Below, in pieces: positions 39,431-52,055 of a stretch of 64,000 nt of DNA. The notes under the pieces are model-generated. The model worked only from the letters and a program-made list of their open reading frames with translations. It was not told the DNA's origin and searched no databases. Origin of the DNA: Conus ventricosus (Eukaryota; Mollusca; Gastropoda; Neogastropoda; Conidae); NCBI GenBank assembly GCA_018398815.1, contig CM031617.1, forward strand, positions 1,309,461 to 1,373,460, written 5' to 3'. Numbering within the stretch: the first letter of the stretch is position 1; each line of letters opens with the position of its first letter. The position numbers and the translations under genes were made by a program.

Positions 39431-42400
39431 AAGATAAGATAATGTTGCTTATAGCCCAGCCGACCGCAAAGGGCCACAATCAGGCTGTCACCACGTAAAA
39501 ATCAACTGACCAGTCATTAAAAAAAAAAAAAAATAAATAAATAAAAAAAAAAAAAAAAAAAAAACCCTTTCACACATCTCATTAAATGACATCGTCTACA
39601 AACGCACCAGAAATTGCATTAAAAATCTTTCTTCCTTTAAAATCTTAAATCAGATGAAAAATGTTAATCTCTCTCAAAAACTCAAGGATCACATCAGGCG
39701 GGACATCCCTGAACAGGATCTTCATGGACTCCGCCGTAAAATGTTTGTGTCTCACATCGTGCAAGTCCCAACACTCTAAAAGAACATGTTTCATTGTGAG
39801 TGGCGCATGACATGGAATGCACCACGGAGCTTCTTCACTCTTTAAAAGGTAGGAATGGGTAAAATACGAATGGCCAGTGTGCAGCCGCACAGAACCGTTT
39901 CCTCTTTACGACCTCCCGACGTAGATGGGAGGAAGTCCTTAAGGTTTGGACGGATCTGAAAAAGTTTGTTACTAGTCTGTGTGTTCCAATCCTCCTGCCA
40001 GAGGTCTCTCACATAATCGTTAATTTTGGGTTTCACGTCTGAGCAGGGGATATAAATGTTGGACAGTTTCTCTCTTGTGGCGTTCTTGGCTAAACGATCA
40101 ACCATTTCGTTTCCCGCCGATGCCAACATGACCAGGAACCCAAGCAAGAGTAATGTTGTAACCGTCCGCTTTCAACTTGCTAAAAAGTTCGAAGAAATGT
40201 AAAAGTTCTGGATGCTGAAGGTTGCGGCCAGCTATGGCTTCCAAAGCTGACAGCGAATCTGACAGAACCAGAAAGTCCCCTTTGAAGAATGTGAGATTAT
40301 CTTCAAAGCCAGTACCAGAGCAGTAAGTTCAGCAGAATAGACAGAAGCATCGGAATGAATATGTTCCAATAGTATCTAAGAAGGAGCCCCGGGGCAATAG
40401 GCTGCACAGGCCACTCCATCTTCAGACTTGGAACCGTCAGTGAAAACTTTTTGACAGGAGGGAAAATTTTCGAACAGACTCAGCATACAATGCCTTGTAC
40501 GCCAGAGAGCTGGTAGACTCTTTGCGAAAAGCTGCAAGATCAAAACGAATCTCTGGTGTGAAAAAGGTCCACGGTGGTTGATCCGGAAACTTGGAAAAAT
40601 CAGATATACACCTGGGTATAGACCTGCATTCCGCACGTGAGGCTGCATACGAAGACCAAACGGCGGAATACAGTTAGGGTTGGTTTTGAATTTGTTTTGA
40701 AACTGAGGGTCAAAGACACAGTCATAGGCAGGATTCTGCGGTTCTGAGAACAGTCGGATATAATAATTTAGAGACATTTTCAGCCTACGGTTGGACAGTG
40801 AGAGTTCACCTGCCTCTGCGTACAGGCTGTACACAGGGGGTGGTGCGGAATGCTCCAAGACAGAGACGAAGCCTTGATGTGGATAGGTCCAAAAAGTTTG
40901 AGGTAAGAGGGTCTTGCAGAGCCGTACACAGCACAACCATAATCCAATTTGGAACGGACCAAGGGTCTGTAGAGGTGCAGCAAAGTTTTCTTATCAGCGC
41001 CCAGTCGGTGTGTGCTACGACCCGCAGAATATTCAGAGCTTTCTGGCAAGAAGTTTTGAGGTTTTGATGTGGCTGAGAAAGTTGAGTTTTGGTCAAAAAT
41101 AAACTCCGGAATTTGGCTTCTTTTACAACTGGAATGGTGGACTTGTCCAGACGAATTTCAGGATCAGCAAAGAATCGACGAAAATTGTGGAAATGAATTG
41201 ACTGAGTTTGGGTTTACGGGAGAAGGTAAACCCGTTTTCCTCGGCCCACTGTTGGATTCTGTTGACACAAAGTTGGAGTCGACGCTGTACACTGGCATAA
41301 GAAGCTCCAACTGCATACAGCGCAAAGTCATCAACAAACAGAGAGGACTCGGTGCCCAGGCTTACCGATTGGACAATGTCATTAATTTAATGCTGAAAAG
41401 GGCGGGAGAAAGGATGCTCCCCTGATGAACACCCAACTCCTGCCCATGGATGTCAGAGAGTGTGGTGCCAACACGCACCTGGAACTGCCGATCAGCTAAA
41501 AAGTTCTGAATGAACAGAGGCAGGTGACCCCGAAAACCAAGTCTGTGCAGGTCCATGAGGACTCCTGCTTTCCAAGTGGTGTCGTACGCCTTTTCCAGGT
41601 CGAAAAGATAGCGACCACATGCTGTTTGTTAACAAAGGCATTGCGGATGGTGGTTTCCAGACGGATTAGATGGTCAACCGTCGAGTGGTACTTCCGGAAA
41701 CCGCACTGTTCACTGGCCAAAAGACCATCGGTTTTCCAGCTTCCACATCAGACGGGAGTTGACCATCTTTTCCATCAGCTTACAGAGGCAGCTGGTCAGA
41801 GCAATTGGGTGCTAGTTTGAAGGGTTGGTAAGGTCCTTTCCAGGCTTTGGAAGGGGAATGACCAGGGCTTTCCGCCAGGAAGGCGGAAAGGGACCCTGTG
41901 GTCCAGATATGGTTATAGACTTGGAGAAGAGTCTGGAGACAGCTTTCTGGAAAATGTTTCACAACCTGATAATGAATGTCATCCAGACCAGGGCAGAATC
42001 AGTGCAGGTTTGTAAGCTAATTTGAGTTCAGCGATTGAAAAAGGAAGATTATAGGTTTCAGAGTTGTCCGATGTGAAATTGTATGATGATTTCTCTCTAA
42101 TCTCTTTGTTTCTTAAAAAGACTGCAGATTTAATTGAAGATGAGGAGTGCTGTTGGATGGTGGAGGCCAACAGATTGGCAACAGCTTGTTTGTCAGTGAT
42201 CAGAGCATCAGAAAGTTTCAAGTGATGAATAGAGGGTTGGTGTTCTTCCCTTTAATTTTTCTAATGATGTTCCAAACTTTTTTTCTTGGAAGTTTTAGAT
42301 GTCAGCCTGGAGCAGAAGTTTCTCCAGGACCGACGTTTACTGATTTTGAAAGTGTGTCTCGATTTCGCACGGAGTTTCTGATGGGCTCGAGCGTTGGGAC

Positions 42401-45386
42401 CCGAAGGTCGTTGGTAATACCGACGCTGAGCCCGTTTGCGAACTTTTGAATTTGTTGCCAGTCTGAATTGAACCAGGGTGTTTTTGGCATTTGGAGTTTG
42501 TCGGAAGAACTGGAATACAGGTTTTTAGCACAGTTTTATCACAGTGTTAGTCAGAGATTTGACTGGGTCTGGACTCTGAAAAAAATCAGTGTCCTGGAAT
42601 TGTTTTGAAATAGTGGTTGAAAATAGATCCCAGTTTGCTTTCTTATAATTGAGATGTTGAGAGACAGAGGTGGTTTCAGTTAATATGGGCTGTAAAAGAA
42701 CAGGGAAATGGTCACTTCCGTGCAGATCGTATTGGGCAGACCACCATAGTCAAGGACCCGCGAGGGGTCGCAAACCGACAAATCCCAAACACGAAAGTGA
42801 ACCTGTGGAAGAGTGGAGGTAAGTTGGAGCTCCACGTTCAACAACACAAATCAAAGTCAGAAAGGACATCCTCAAGAAGCAGACCTCTGGGTTTACGAAC
42901 TGACACTACCCCAAAGAGGTTTGTGACCGTTAAAGTCACCCAACAGCAAAAAGGTCGAGGAAGTTCTCCTATCAGACTGACAAGGTCCTGACGACAAACC
43001 GAACAGAAGGAGGTAGATAAAGAGAACAGATTGTGACATCTTGTGGAGAGTGACTCTCGCAGCTACAGCTGAAGGAGTTAGACAGAGCGACAGGACTATA
43101 TAACAGAGTTTTGTGTAGGAGAAGGGCAACACCGCCCGACAGTCCCCAACGTGGATGGTTGTGCAGGTTTCGAAAGAATATTAAAGCCAGAAAGAGTAAA
43201 GGTCTTCTGGCTTTGAATTTGAGTTTCTTGAAGAGCCACGACGGAAGTTTTAGAGACTGACACAGAAGCTGCAGCTCCTCAAAGTTGGAATTTTAGACCA
43301 CGGATATTCCAAGGAATATGTATTATCCATGGTGCAGAGGGCGAAAAGGAGAGAGATCAGGTCATCTCCTCATCAAGTCTGCCTCCAATGCAGCGAATTT
43401 GTTATTCAGCTTCACTGGAGTGTGTTTGGTCTACAGACTCTGCTGGCAGACTTGCCAACAGGCGAAGAAGGTCTGATTTGGGAGATGTGGAGGTTTCTTC
43501 CTCATCTCCACCATCTCCACACTGGGTGGAACTCCCTGCCCGCACGGGCCACTGGACTGAGGAGTTCGAGGTTTGGGGTGCTGGCTTTTAATCTGCCCAG
43601 CAGCAGATGTTGTAGACTGCTGGGCAGTTGAGGGGTGGCGGATTTTTTGCCTCCACCAGGGGCATTCATTTTGGGTTGGAAAGTGGTGGACTGCTACACC
43701 AGAACTGACAGATCTTACTTGCAATGTCTTTGAAAACATGAATTCATCAGTCCTGGCAGCAGATTGACCTATAAACTGTGGGAATTTTCTTTACAGCCGA
43801 AGCATAGGAAGAAGCTGTCGGCGTCTGACTGCCCACAACCTGTTTCCGGGCTTCAAAAAATGAGATCTTCTTTTCCGTTTTGACACGTTGGATAGCAGAT
43901 TCTTGAATCCAAAGAGGACAGTTTCGTGAAGAGGAGGGATGGTCGCCACCGCAGTTAGCACAATGTGCCGGATCTTTGCACGGCCATCAGGGTTGCCTTG
44001 CAGCAAATACCACACACCTCCTGCCCAGAACAGCGGTCCCTGACATGGCCAAACCTCTGGCACTAAAGCACTCAACGGGGACGGCACATACAGCTGAACA
44101 CGAACATTCAGGTAGCCGACTTTGATGACCCGAGGCGCACAGGGTTGCAGAATGTCAGAAAGAGGGTGTTGGTGTCCACTCTTTCTGCACCCTTTTTACT
44201 GTCACCCTGCGCACCTCCGTCACACCTGGGACGCCAGCTCCGATTTGATCTCTGCCTCTGTGACACCAGGGTAAATCCCGGCAGCGAATCACGCCTTTGA
44301 TGAATTTAACATGTTTGTGGGGAGTTACCTTGATCTCCCTGCCACAAGTTTCGTTGCCTTCAGCAGCTGTTCAGACTGTTTTTTTGTTCTACATTGAATG
44401 AGGAATGAGCCATTTCGCAATCTTTTGATGGATTGAGGGTCACCTGCTAAACCCTGAAAGCCTTCTTGGGATAGCAAAAGGGCTCAGGCTGAAAGGGGTC
44501 TTTCCTGCTCTGTCCCTTCCATTACGAGCCAGGAAGCCAGAACCTGTCCTTGTCGTACCTCAGTATCTGAATCACTGTCACCTTCGAAATCCCCTGAAAC
44601 AGGGGATGCTGCCCTCCACTTCCTTTTTGGGGGGGATATTTTTAAAAGAAGCCATATTTAGTTTATTGTAATTCATCCCTCCCTTACCCACCCACCTTGG
44701 AGTCCAACTAAGGGGCCAGGGCCAAGAAACCAATGTCTTGACCCCTTCCAGGCTTCGGTGAGAGACATACGACAAGCAGAAGCAACCAACCTATCCCCCC
44801 CGATCATGCTCAACTCCCGGGAACAGAGAGCTGAGCACTGCAGGGGTTTACTTGGCCAGCTGGGGAACTGCCGTCTTGACCCAACCCCAAGAAGGGGAGC
44901 CGATTAGTACACCGGGCCAAAGTGTACTCCCTGTCTAGGAGAGGTCCGAGCCAAAGTGATGTGTTGAGGCGCAGGCCCTCTAATCACCAGGATCTCATTC
45001 CCCTCGACACAGGTCGCACCGCACGGCAAACGCGGGGATCTTAAGGAGACCACAGAGAGAAAAGGAGTGTGGAAAAGAAGACTTGAAGGGAGACGAAGAT
45101 AGAAAAGGGCCCAAATAAGGGAGGCAGAAAACAAGAAAAGGAGAAAGGCGGGTTTACTCTTAGTCAGGATCCTCACCTTAGCCTATCTGACATGGGAAGC
45201 CCCACCAGGGGCATCAACTCCTTTACCACGTTTACGCATAGGCCAAACAGCATCTGCACCTCTCAGGCCTAGAAGCAGTGTGAAAAAACAGCCTATCTCA
45301 AAGTATTGATGCCCCGCCAGCAAAGCCTAAGGGATCACTGGACCGCGCAAGCCTCCGACCACGACAAGGTCGCAACCCCCCGGAGG
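39431..45386 (-). mobile_element. Full-length LINE (copy B) nested inside copy A
   Basis: The 5956-bp copy belongs to the same family and has the same orientation as copy A, from CCTCCGGGGGG (45386) to the ATCTT-type tail (39431). A 13-bp duplication, TTGAATTTGAGTT, flanks it (39418-39430 and 45387-45399). It is inserted in the endonuclease coding region of copy A. Its ORF2 (RNase H near 39850-40300, RT near 41370-42000) and ORF1 (about 43330-44650) carry many single-base indels. These could be decay or assembly error. Confidence 0.93.
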
Positions 45387-45589
45387 TTGAATTTGAGTTT
45401 CCTGAAGAGCCACGACAGAAGGTTTTATAGACTGACACAGAAGCTGCAGCTCCTCAAAGTTGGAATTTAATCCCGGATATTCCAATGGAATATTGTACTA
45501 TCCATGGTGCAGAGGCGAAAAGGAGAGAAATCAAGTCATTCCTCTTCAACGTCCGCTTCCAATGGAGCGAATTTTTAGTTAGTTTAAAC

Positions 45590-46867
45590 TGGACTGTGGT
45601 GGTCTTTGGACCTGCTGGCAGACTTGCCCGCAGGTGACAAAGGCCTGGAATTTGGAGATGGTGGAGGTCTGGATTTGGGAGATGGTGGAGGTTTTTTCCT
45701 CATCTCCACCGTCTCCCCCCCACTGGGTGGAACTCCCTTGGCCCGAAAGGGCACTGGATAGGAGAGTTCGAGGCGGAATTGCTGGTTTTTTAATCTGCCC
45801 AGCAGCAGATGTTGTAGACTGCTGGGCAGTTTTGAGGGGTGGCGGATTTTTTGCCTCCACCAGGGGCAGTCACTTTGGGTGGGAAGGTGGTGGACCTGCT
45901 CCACCAGAGTTGACAATTCTACCTTGCAAGTTTTGGAAAATGTAAAGTTTATCAGTCTGGCAGCAGACTGATCGAGTGGGAACTGCGGGAACCGTCTTTA
46001 CGGCCGAAGGGATATGAAGCTGTTGGAGTCTGAAATGCCCACAACCTGCTTGCGGGCTTTCAAAAAGGAGATCTTCTTTTCTGTTTAATTCGTTGAATGG
46101 TGGATTCCTGAATCCAAAGAGGACAGTTTCTTTAAGAGGAGGGATGATCGCCACGCAGTTAGCACAATGTGCCGGATCTTTGCACGGGCCCCTCATGGAT
46201 TGCCTTGCAGCAAACACCGCACACCTCCTGCCCAGAACAGCGGTCTCTGACATGGCCAAACCTCTTGGGATCTGAAACACCTCAACGGGGACGGCACATA
46301 GAGCTGAACACGAACATTCAAGTAACCGACTTTGATGACCAGAGGCAACACAGGGTTGCAGAATGTCAGAAAGAGGGTGTTGGTAGCCACTCTCTCTGAA
46401 CCTTTCTTTACCGACACCCTGCGCACCTCCGTCACACCCTGGGACGCCAGTTCTGCTTTGATCTCTGCTTCCAAGACACCTGCTAACTCTCGACAGCGAA
46501 TCACACCTTTCGACGAATTCAACTGTTTATGGGGAGTCACCCTGATCTCCCTATCCACTAGTTTGGTTCCTTTCAACAGCTGTTCAGATTGTTTCTGTGA
46601 TCGACATTGAATAAGAAACGAACCATTCCTCAACCTTTTTATGGACCTAGGTTCACCTGCTATACCATGAAAGCCCTTTTGGATAGCAAAAAGGCTCAGA
46701 GCTGAAAGGGGTCTTTCCTGCTCTGTCCCTTCCACCACGAGCCAGGAAGCCCAGAAACCTGTCCTCTGTCTTACCTCACTGTCAGAATCACTATCTGTTT
46801 GAGAAAGCCCTGAAATAGGGGATACGGCCTTCCTCTTCCGTTTGGGGGGGATATTTTTTTAAAAAGC
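45590..46867 (-). CDS. LINE A ORF1 (RNA-binding, zinc-knuckle protein)
   Basis: The start at about 46867 (MAF, then a frame break) gives NIPPKRKRKAVSPISGLSQT. A 181-codon open frame (46193-46738) contains FLIQCRSQKQSEQLLKGTKL, RVTPHKQLNSSKGVIRCREL and LFLTFCNPVLPLVIKVGYLN, an RRM-like fold typical of ORF1 proteins. It is followed in shifted frames by CCHC-type knuckles (CFR..., GHVRDRC, C..C) and a proline/serine-rich end (45590-45940). Orthologous sequence in copy B is at about 43330-44650. Confidence 0.75.
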
Positions 46868-48049
46868 CATGTTTAGTTTATTATATTTCATCCCTCCCTT
46901 ACCCACCCACCTTGGAGTCCAACTAAGGGGCCAGGGCCAAGAAACCAATGTCTTGACCCCTTCCAGGCTTCGGGAGAGACATACAACAGACAAAAACCTA
47001 CCAACCCTATCCCCCCTGATCATGCCCAACTCCCGGGAACAGAGAGCTGAGCACTGCAGGGGTTACCTTGGCCAGCCGGAGAAATGCCTGTTTTGACCCA
47101 GCCCCAAAAAGGGGAGCCGATTAGTACACCCGGGCCAAAGTGTACTTCCTGTCTAGGAGAGGTCCGAGCCAAAGTGATGTGTTGAGAGCGCTGGCCCTCT
47201 CAATCACCAGGATCTCATTCCCCTCCGACACAGGTCGCACCGCACGGCAAACGCGGCGGATCTTAAGGAGACCACAGAGAGAAAAGGAGTGTGGAAAAGA
47301 AGACTTGAAGGGGAGACGAAGATAGAAAAGGGCCAAATAAGGAAGGCAGAAAACAAGAAAAGGAGAAAGGCGGGTTACTCTTAGTCAGGATCCTCACCCT
47401 TAGCCTATCTGACATGGGAAGCCCTACCAGAGGCATCAACTTCTTACCACGTTTCGCTTAGGCCATACAGCATCTTCACCTCTCAGGCCTACAAGCAGTG
47501 TGAAAAAACCCAGCCTATCTCCTAAGTATTGATGCCCCCGCCAGCAAAGCCTAAGGGATCACTGGACCGCGCAAGCCCTCCGACCACGACAAGGTCGCAA
47601 CCCCCCGGAGGGAGGGGGCAGGGTACATGGTTACTTACAGGAGTTGCCTGATCAAACTAGAAGATTGTTTCTGGGTGATTATAGGTGTTTTGAAAGCACT
47701 TTAAAGATGAATAAAAGTGGTGATTTGAAGAGAACAATTTATAACTTTTGTTTGTTTGTTTTAGTTTGGAATCAGTGTGGGCGTGTCACGAGTGGGCGTG
47801 TCTCCAATGAAAGCTATAGCCCTTCCCCTTCCTTATATGCTAGTGATTCAGATTTTATTTTTATTTATGATTTTATGCATGACTTCATTTTTCACAGAAT
47901 GAATAAGTAATGTTGTTAATATTTTTTTCTTTCTGAAAATCAGACTGATCGGTGGAAACCGAGTCAAGCTCTCTGTAACAACTCTTGCACCATTATGAAA
48001 CAATGAAATGACAGAAGACTTGGGATATGTGTTTTCTTGTGTGATCCAG

Positions 48050-48408
48050 AATCTGGAAGTACTACTGCAGAGGAGAGTGATGCTGAGAGAGGAGCTCAAG
48101 AAAGAGGAACTGTGCTGCTGTCCATCCTACTTGTGTGCGCTCTGGCTGGGAATGTTCTGGATGCGACATGGGACTCTGCCCGAGTGCTTTTCAGCCTTCC
48201 ACAGAAGACCAAGACCCTAACTTTGTTCTGTGTCTTTCAAGGACATGTTCTTCTTGTTTTCTCTGAAGTTTCAAGTGTTTTGACATTCAAGCAGGAAAAC
48301 TGTGGTGTTTCAAACAATGTGACTGACGTTTTGGATTACCTTTTCGCCAATGTTCTGGATTACACTGTGAAGAATATCTTCAGCTGCCATCAGGGTACTG
48401 TGTTGTAA
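48050..48408 (+). pseudogene. Possible second exon of the piggyBac-like remnant
   Basis: After an acceptor TTCTTGTGTGATCCAG the frame reads ESGSTTAEESDAERGAQERG, which continues the acidic first exon in phase. It then passes into TVLLSILLVCALAGNVLD and ends at 48408 without transposase similarity. The first 20 codons are plausible; the rest is probably read-through after deletion. Confidence 0.35.
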
Positions 48409-48965
48409 TTATTTTTTTCAGATTCCTCATTATCTCTAGTTTACAAAAGCATATAGTTTTACCTATCTAGCTTCAAGATAAGCCTGCACAAACCCCATTT
48501 CCTTATATAGTGAAATTTGATTGTCCGGATGCTGAATTATAGGTACATCATTTGAGGCACAATTCATTGTACATAGCTCAAGTCAAGAGAATTATCATCT
48601 TTCCCATGTTTCAAGCACATATGTCTTCATTTTATCTCCAGTCTGAAGTGTTTAGGTAGTACAGAAGAAAAACTGTGTCTCTCCTAACATTTGACTTACT
48701 TTTCAAATATCTTTTTCAGAAATTTTCTCTGCTTATATTTTGAGGTCAGTCTCCAAGTAGGTACCACCTACAGTATTTTCAGTTATTTCACTAGATTCTA
48801 CAACATCTCTAGTTTCTAAAAATGTATAGGTTTGCATATCTAGTGCAAATAATATGTATGCAGAAGCCAAATTCTCAAGTGTGGTGTGTGACGAGTTTCC
48901 CGTCCTAGATTTTAACTACATTTCTTTAAAGTTTAAATTGATATACAGAGCACTGTGAGGGTTAA

Positions 48966-49465
48966 GGGGGGGTTGAAGAAATGGGAAGATAAAATTATGA
49001 AAATAATAGATATTAAAACTCTTCACTAGCTGCATGAGGGAACCATCGTTATCCCTTTCGAAGGCAGATCTACTTGTATTGCCTGCTCCTAGGCCTTTCG
49101 TCAGCTGGATCGGAACTCATCAGGGAGACACGGCTAGTATGTCTGTGCTCCTCGCGTCAAATAGAGACATACCACAGTCCATAATACCGTGGTGTTCTCA
49201 CCACCAAGGGTTTAAAAAAGAATCCAACAGCATCCCTAAAGCAGCCAGTGAAGAGTAGTAAATGAAACAAAACGAAAGTGTGGGGAGGAAAAAAGTTGCT
49301 GAAAAACGAAAGGCCTAGGAGCAGGCAATACAAATAGATCTGCCTTCGAAAGGGATAACAATGGTTCCCTCATGCAGCTAGTGAAGAGTTTTCATATCTA
49401 TGATATATTTTCATAATTTTATCTTCCCATTTTCTTCATCTTCAACCTCCCCCCCACCCCACCCC
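48966..49465. mobile_element. TTAA-flanked foldback element, 500 bp
   Basis: Arms of about 130-150 bp, 48966-49096 and 49310-49465, are near-identical inverted copies (for example CTAGCTGCATGAGGGAACCA and TAGGCCTTTCGT in both). TTAA stands at both outer edges (48962-48965 and 49466-49469). The left TTAA is shared with the right end of the piggyBac-like element. The 210-bp centre has no recognised coding content. The long arms would form a strong hairpin in RNA or single-stranded DNA. Confidence 0.75.
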
Positions 49466-49513
49466 TTAAGTCCAAATCTTTGCCATAAAACAAACACAGA
49501 AAAAAAAACATCA

Positions 49514-49898
<385 letters not shown>

Positions 49899-50458
49899 CA
49901 GGGTTCCCACAGACTCCCAAGAACAATATTCAAGGTGGTTTTCCAAGGGGTGGGTTTTTTTTTTTTTCAAGGCTACAATACTTGCATAAAAGTTGAAAAA
50001 ATAAATGGCAGTTTGAGTTTTCTGCGTTCAGGTTGATAAAAAAAAAAAAAATTTAAAAACAAATTTTTACAAACATCGTCGTGATCCTGGATTGTCATCT
50101 GCTATTAACCAAGGGAGATGATTTGCAAATTCACCAAAATTAATGAGGTTACAAATTTTTTTTTTTTTTTGATGCTGATAAATGAGGTTACAAATTATCT
50201 CCCTTGGTTATATAGCAGACAACAATCCATGATCCCGACAAGTTTGTAAAAAAAAAATATTTTAATAATTTTTCATTAACCTGAACACAGAAAAATCAAA
50301 CTGCCATTTCTTTTTGCCACATCAAAAATTGTTGGAGCTGATGGCTTGATTTTCAAGGTTTGGTCAACAGAACCACATTTTATTGATTTTCAAAGGTTTT
50401 CAAGGCCTTGAAATTCACTGTCAGAATTCAAGGAGTTTCAAGGAGCATACGAACCCTG
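49899..50458. mobile_element. MITE with CAGGGTTC termini and a long internal inverted repeat
   Basis: It starts CAGGGTTCCCAC and ends with the complement of CAGGGTTCGTATG. The flanks CACACA / CATACA may be a 6-bp duplication with one change. Inside, about 50009-50130 and 50180-50316 are inverted copies (CCAAGGGAGATGATTTG; TGATCCTGGATTGTCATCTG against its counterpart), so it can fold back. It shares termini with the elements at 2812 and 37711 but has no coding part. It separates the seed flank from the minisatellite. Confidence 0.7.
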
Positions 50459-50646
50459 CATACAGGGCATTTCATGAACATGTGAAGGGACATAATTGCT
50501 CCCTGGCTGATGCCATTGTGTAATGGCCACCCGATGTCACAGGTCAGAACCTCCATGGGAGCGTTCTCATGGGTGTACCAGCTCACGTTTCATGACGGCA
50601 GAGTCCACCAGCAAAAAACTCCGCTGCCAAGCAACTGCCATCTGCA

Positions 50647-52055
50647 TCCCGTCACCTGGCAAACACCACATACACACCCCCAGGATCACAAAGCCACAGT
50701 CCATGCCCGTCACCTGGCAAACACCACATACACACCCCAGGATCACAAAGCCACAGTCCATGCCCGTCACCTGCCAAACACCACATACACACCCTCAGAA
50801 CCTCAGGATCACAAAGCCACAGTCCATGCCCGTCACCTGGCAAACACCACATACACACCCCCAGGATCACAAAGCCACAGTCCATGCCCGTCACCTGGCA
50901 AACACCACATACACATCATCAGAACCTCAGGATCACAAAGCCACAGTCCATGCCCGTCACCTGGCAAACACCACATATACACCCCCAGGATCACAAAGCC
51001 ACAGTCCATGCCCGTCACCTGCCAAACACGACATACACACCCTCAGAACCTCAGGATCATAAAGCCACAGTCCATGCCCGTCACCTGGCAAACACCACAT
51101 ACACACCCTCAGAACCTCAGGATCACAAAGCCACAGTCCATGCCCGTCACCTGGCAAACACCACATACACACCCTCAGAACCTCAGGATCACAAACCACA
51201 GTCCATGCCCGTCACCTGCCAAACACCACATACACACCCTCAGAACCTCAGGATCACAAAGCCACAGTCCATGCCCGTCACCTGGCAAACACCACATATA
51301 CACCCCCAGGATCACAAAGCCACAGTCCATGCCCGTCACCTGGCAAACACCACATACACACCCTCAGAACCTCAGGATCACAAAGCCACAGTCCATGCCG
51401 TCACCTGGCAAACACGACATACACACCCTCAGAACCTCAGGATCACAAAGCCACAGTCCATGCCGTCACCTGCCAAACACCACATACACACCCTCAGAAC
51501 CTCAGGATCACAAAGCCACAGTCCATGCCCGTCACCTGGCAAACACCACATACACATCATCAGAACCTCAGGATCACAAAGCCACAGTCCATGCCCGTCA
51601 CCTGCCAAACACCACATACACACCCTCAGAACCTCAGGATCACAAAGCCACAGTCCATGCCCGTCACCTGGCAAACACCACATACACACCCTCAGAACCT
51701 CAGGATCACAAAGCCACAGTCCATGCCCGTCACCTGCCAAACACCACATACACACCCTCAGAATCTCAGGATCACAAAGCCACAGTCCATGCCCGTCACC
51801 TGCCAAACACCACATACACACCCTCAGAACCTCAGGATCACAAAGCCACAGTCCATGCCCGTCACCTGGCAAACACCACATACACCCTCAGTACCTCAGG
51901 ATCACAAAGCCACAGTCCATGCCCGTCACCTGGCAAACACCACATACACACCCTCAGAACCTCAGGATCACAAAGCCACAGTCCATGCCCGTCACCTGGC
52001 AAACACCACATACACCCTCAGTACCTCAGGATCACAAAGCCACAGTCCACGCATA
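50647..52055. repeat. Splice-acceptor-derived minisatellite, about 58-67-bp unit, 22 copies
   Basis: Each unit reads CCCGTCACCTGGCAAACACC, then ACATACACACCCTCAGAACC, TCAGGATCACAAAGCCACAG and TCCATG. A shorter form lacks CTCAGAACCTCAGG-type sequence. On the minus strand every unit has TGTATGTGGTGTTTGSCAG followed by GTGACGGGC, that is, a copy of the 3' splice site of exon 49543-49687. Open frames through it (VTWQTPHTHPQNLRITKPQS) are artefacts. Confidence 0.93.

Larger units (their letters stand above)
34271..47611 (-). mobile_element. Full-length LINE (outer copy A), interrupted twice
   Basis: This is a minus-strand non-LTR retrotransposon of the AP-endonuclease plus RNase H type (I-like). 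The 5' end (47611) starts CCTCCGGGGGG and the 3' end is a tail ending in ATCTT repeats (34271). A 14-bp duplication, GAGGGGGCAGGGTA, flanks it (34257-34270, 47612-47625). Without inserts it is about 5964 bp. ORF1 lies at about 45590-46867. ORF2 runs from about 45400 across the nested LINE B to 34480. It contains a 1403-bp hAT-like element at 37711-39113 and LINE B at 39431-45386. Many frames are nearly intact, so the copy is relatively young. Confidence 0.92.
33847..48961 (+). mobile_element. piggyBac-like element (about 1.76 kb without inserts) holding a LINE nest
   Basis: TTAA is duplicated at 33843-33846 and 48962-48965. The left terminus CCCGCTGAGTGCGATG and the right-end complement CCCTCACAGTGCTCTG form an imperfect inverted repeat beginning CCC, as in piggyBac elements. 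Near the left end GAGTGCGATGGGCCACGATC is present twice, and each copy contains the perfect palindrome GCCACGATCGTGGC. A two-exon acidic frame begins at 34048. The full-length LINE at 34271-47611 is inserted in its intron, with GAGGGGGCAGGGTA duplicated. No DDD transposase core remains. Confidence 0.75.
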
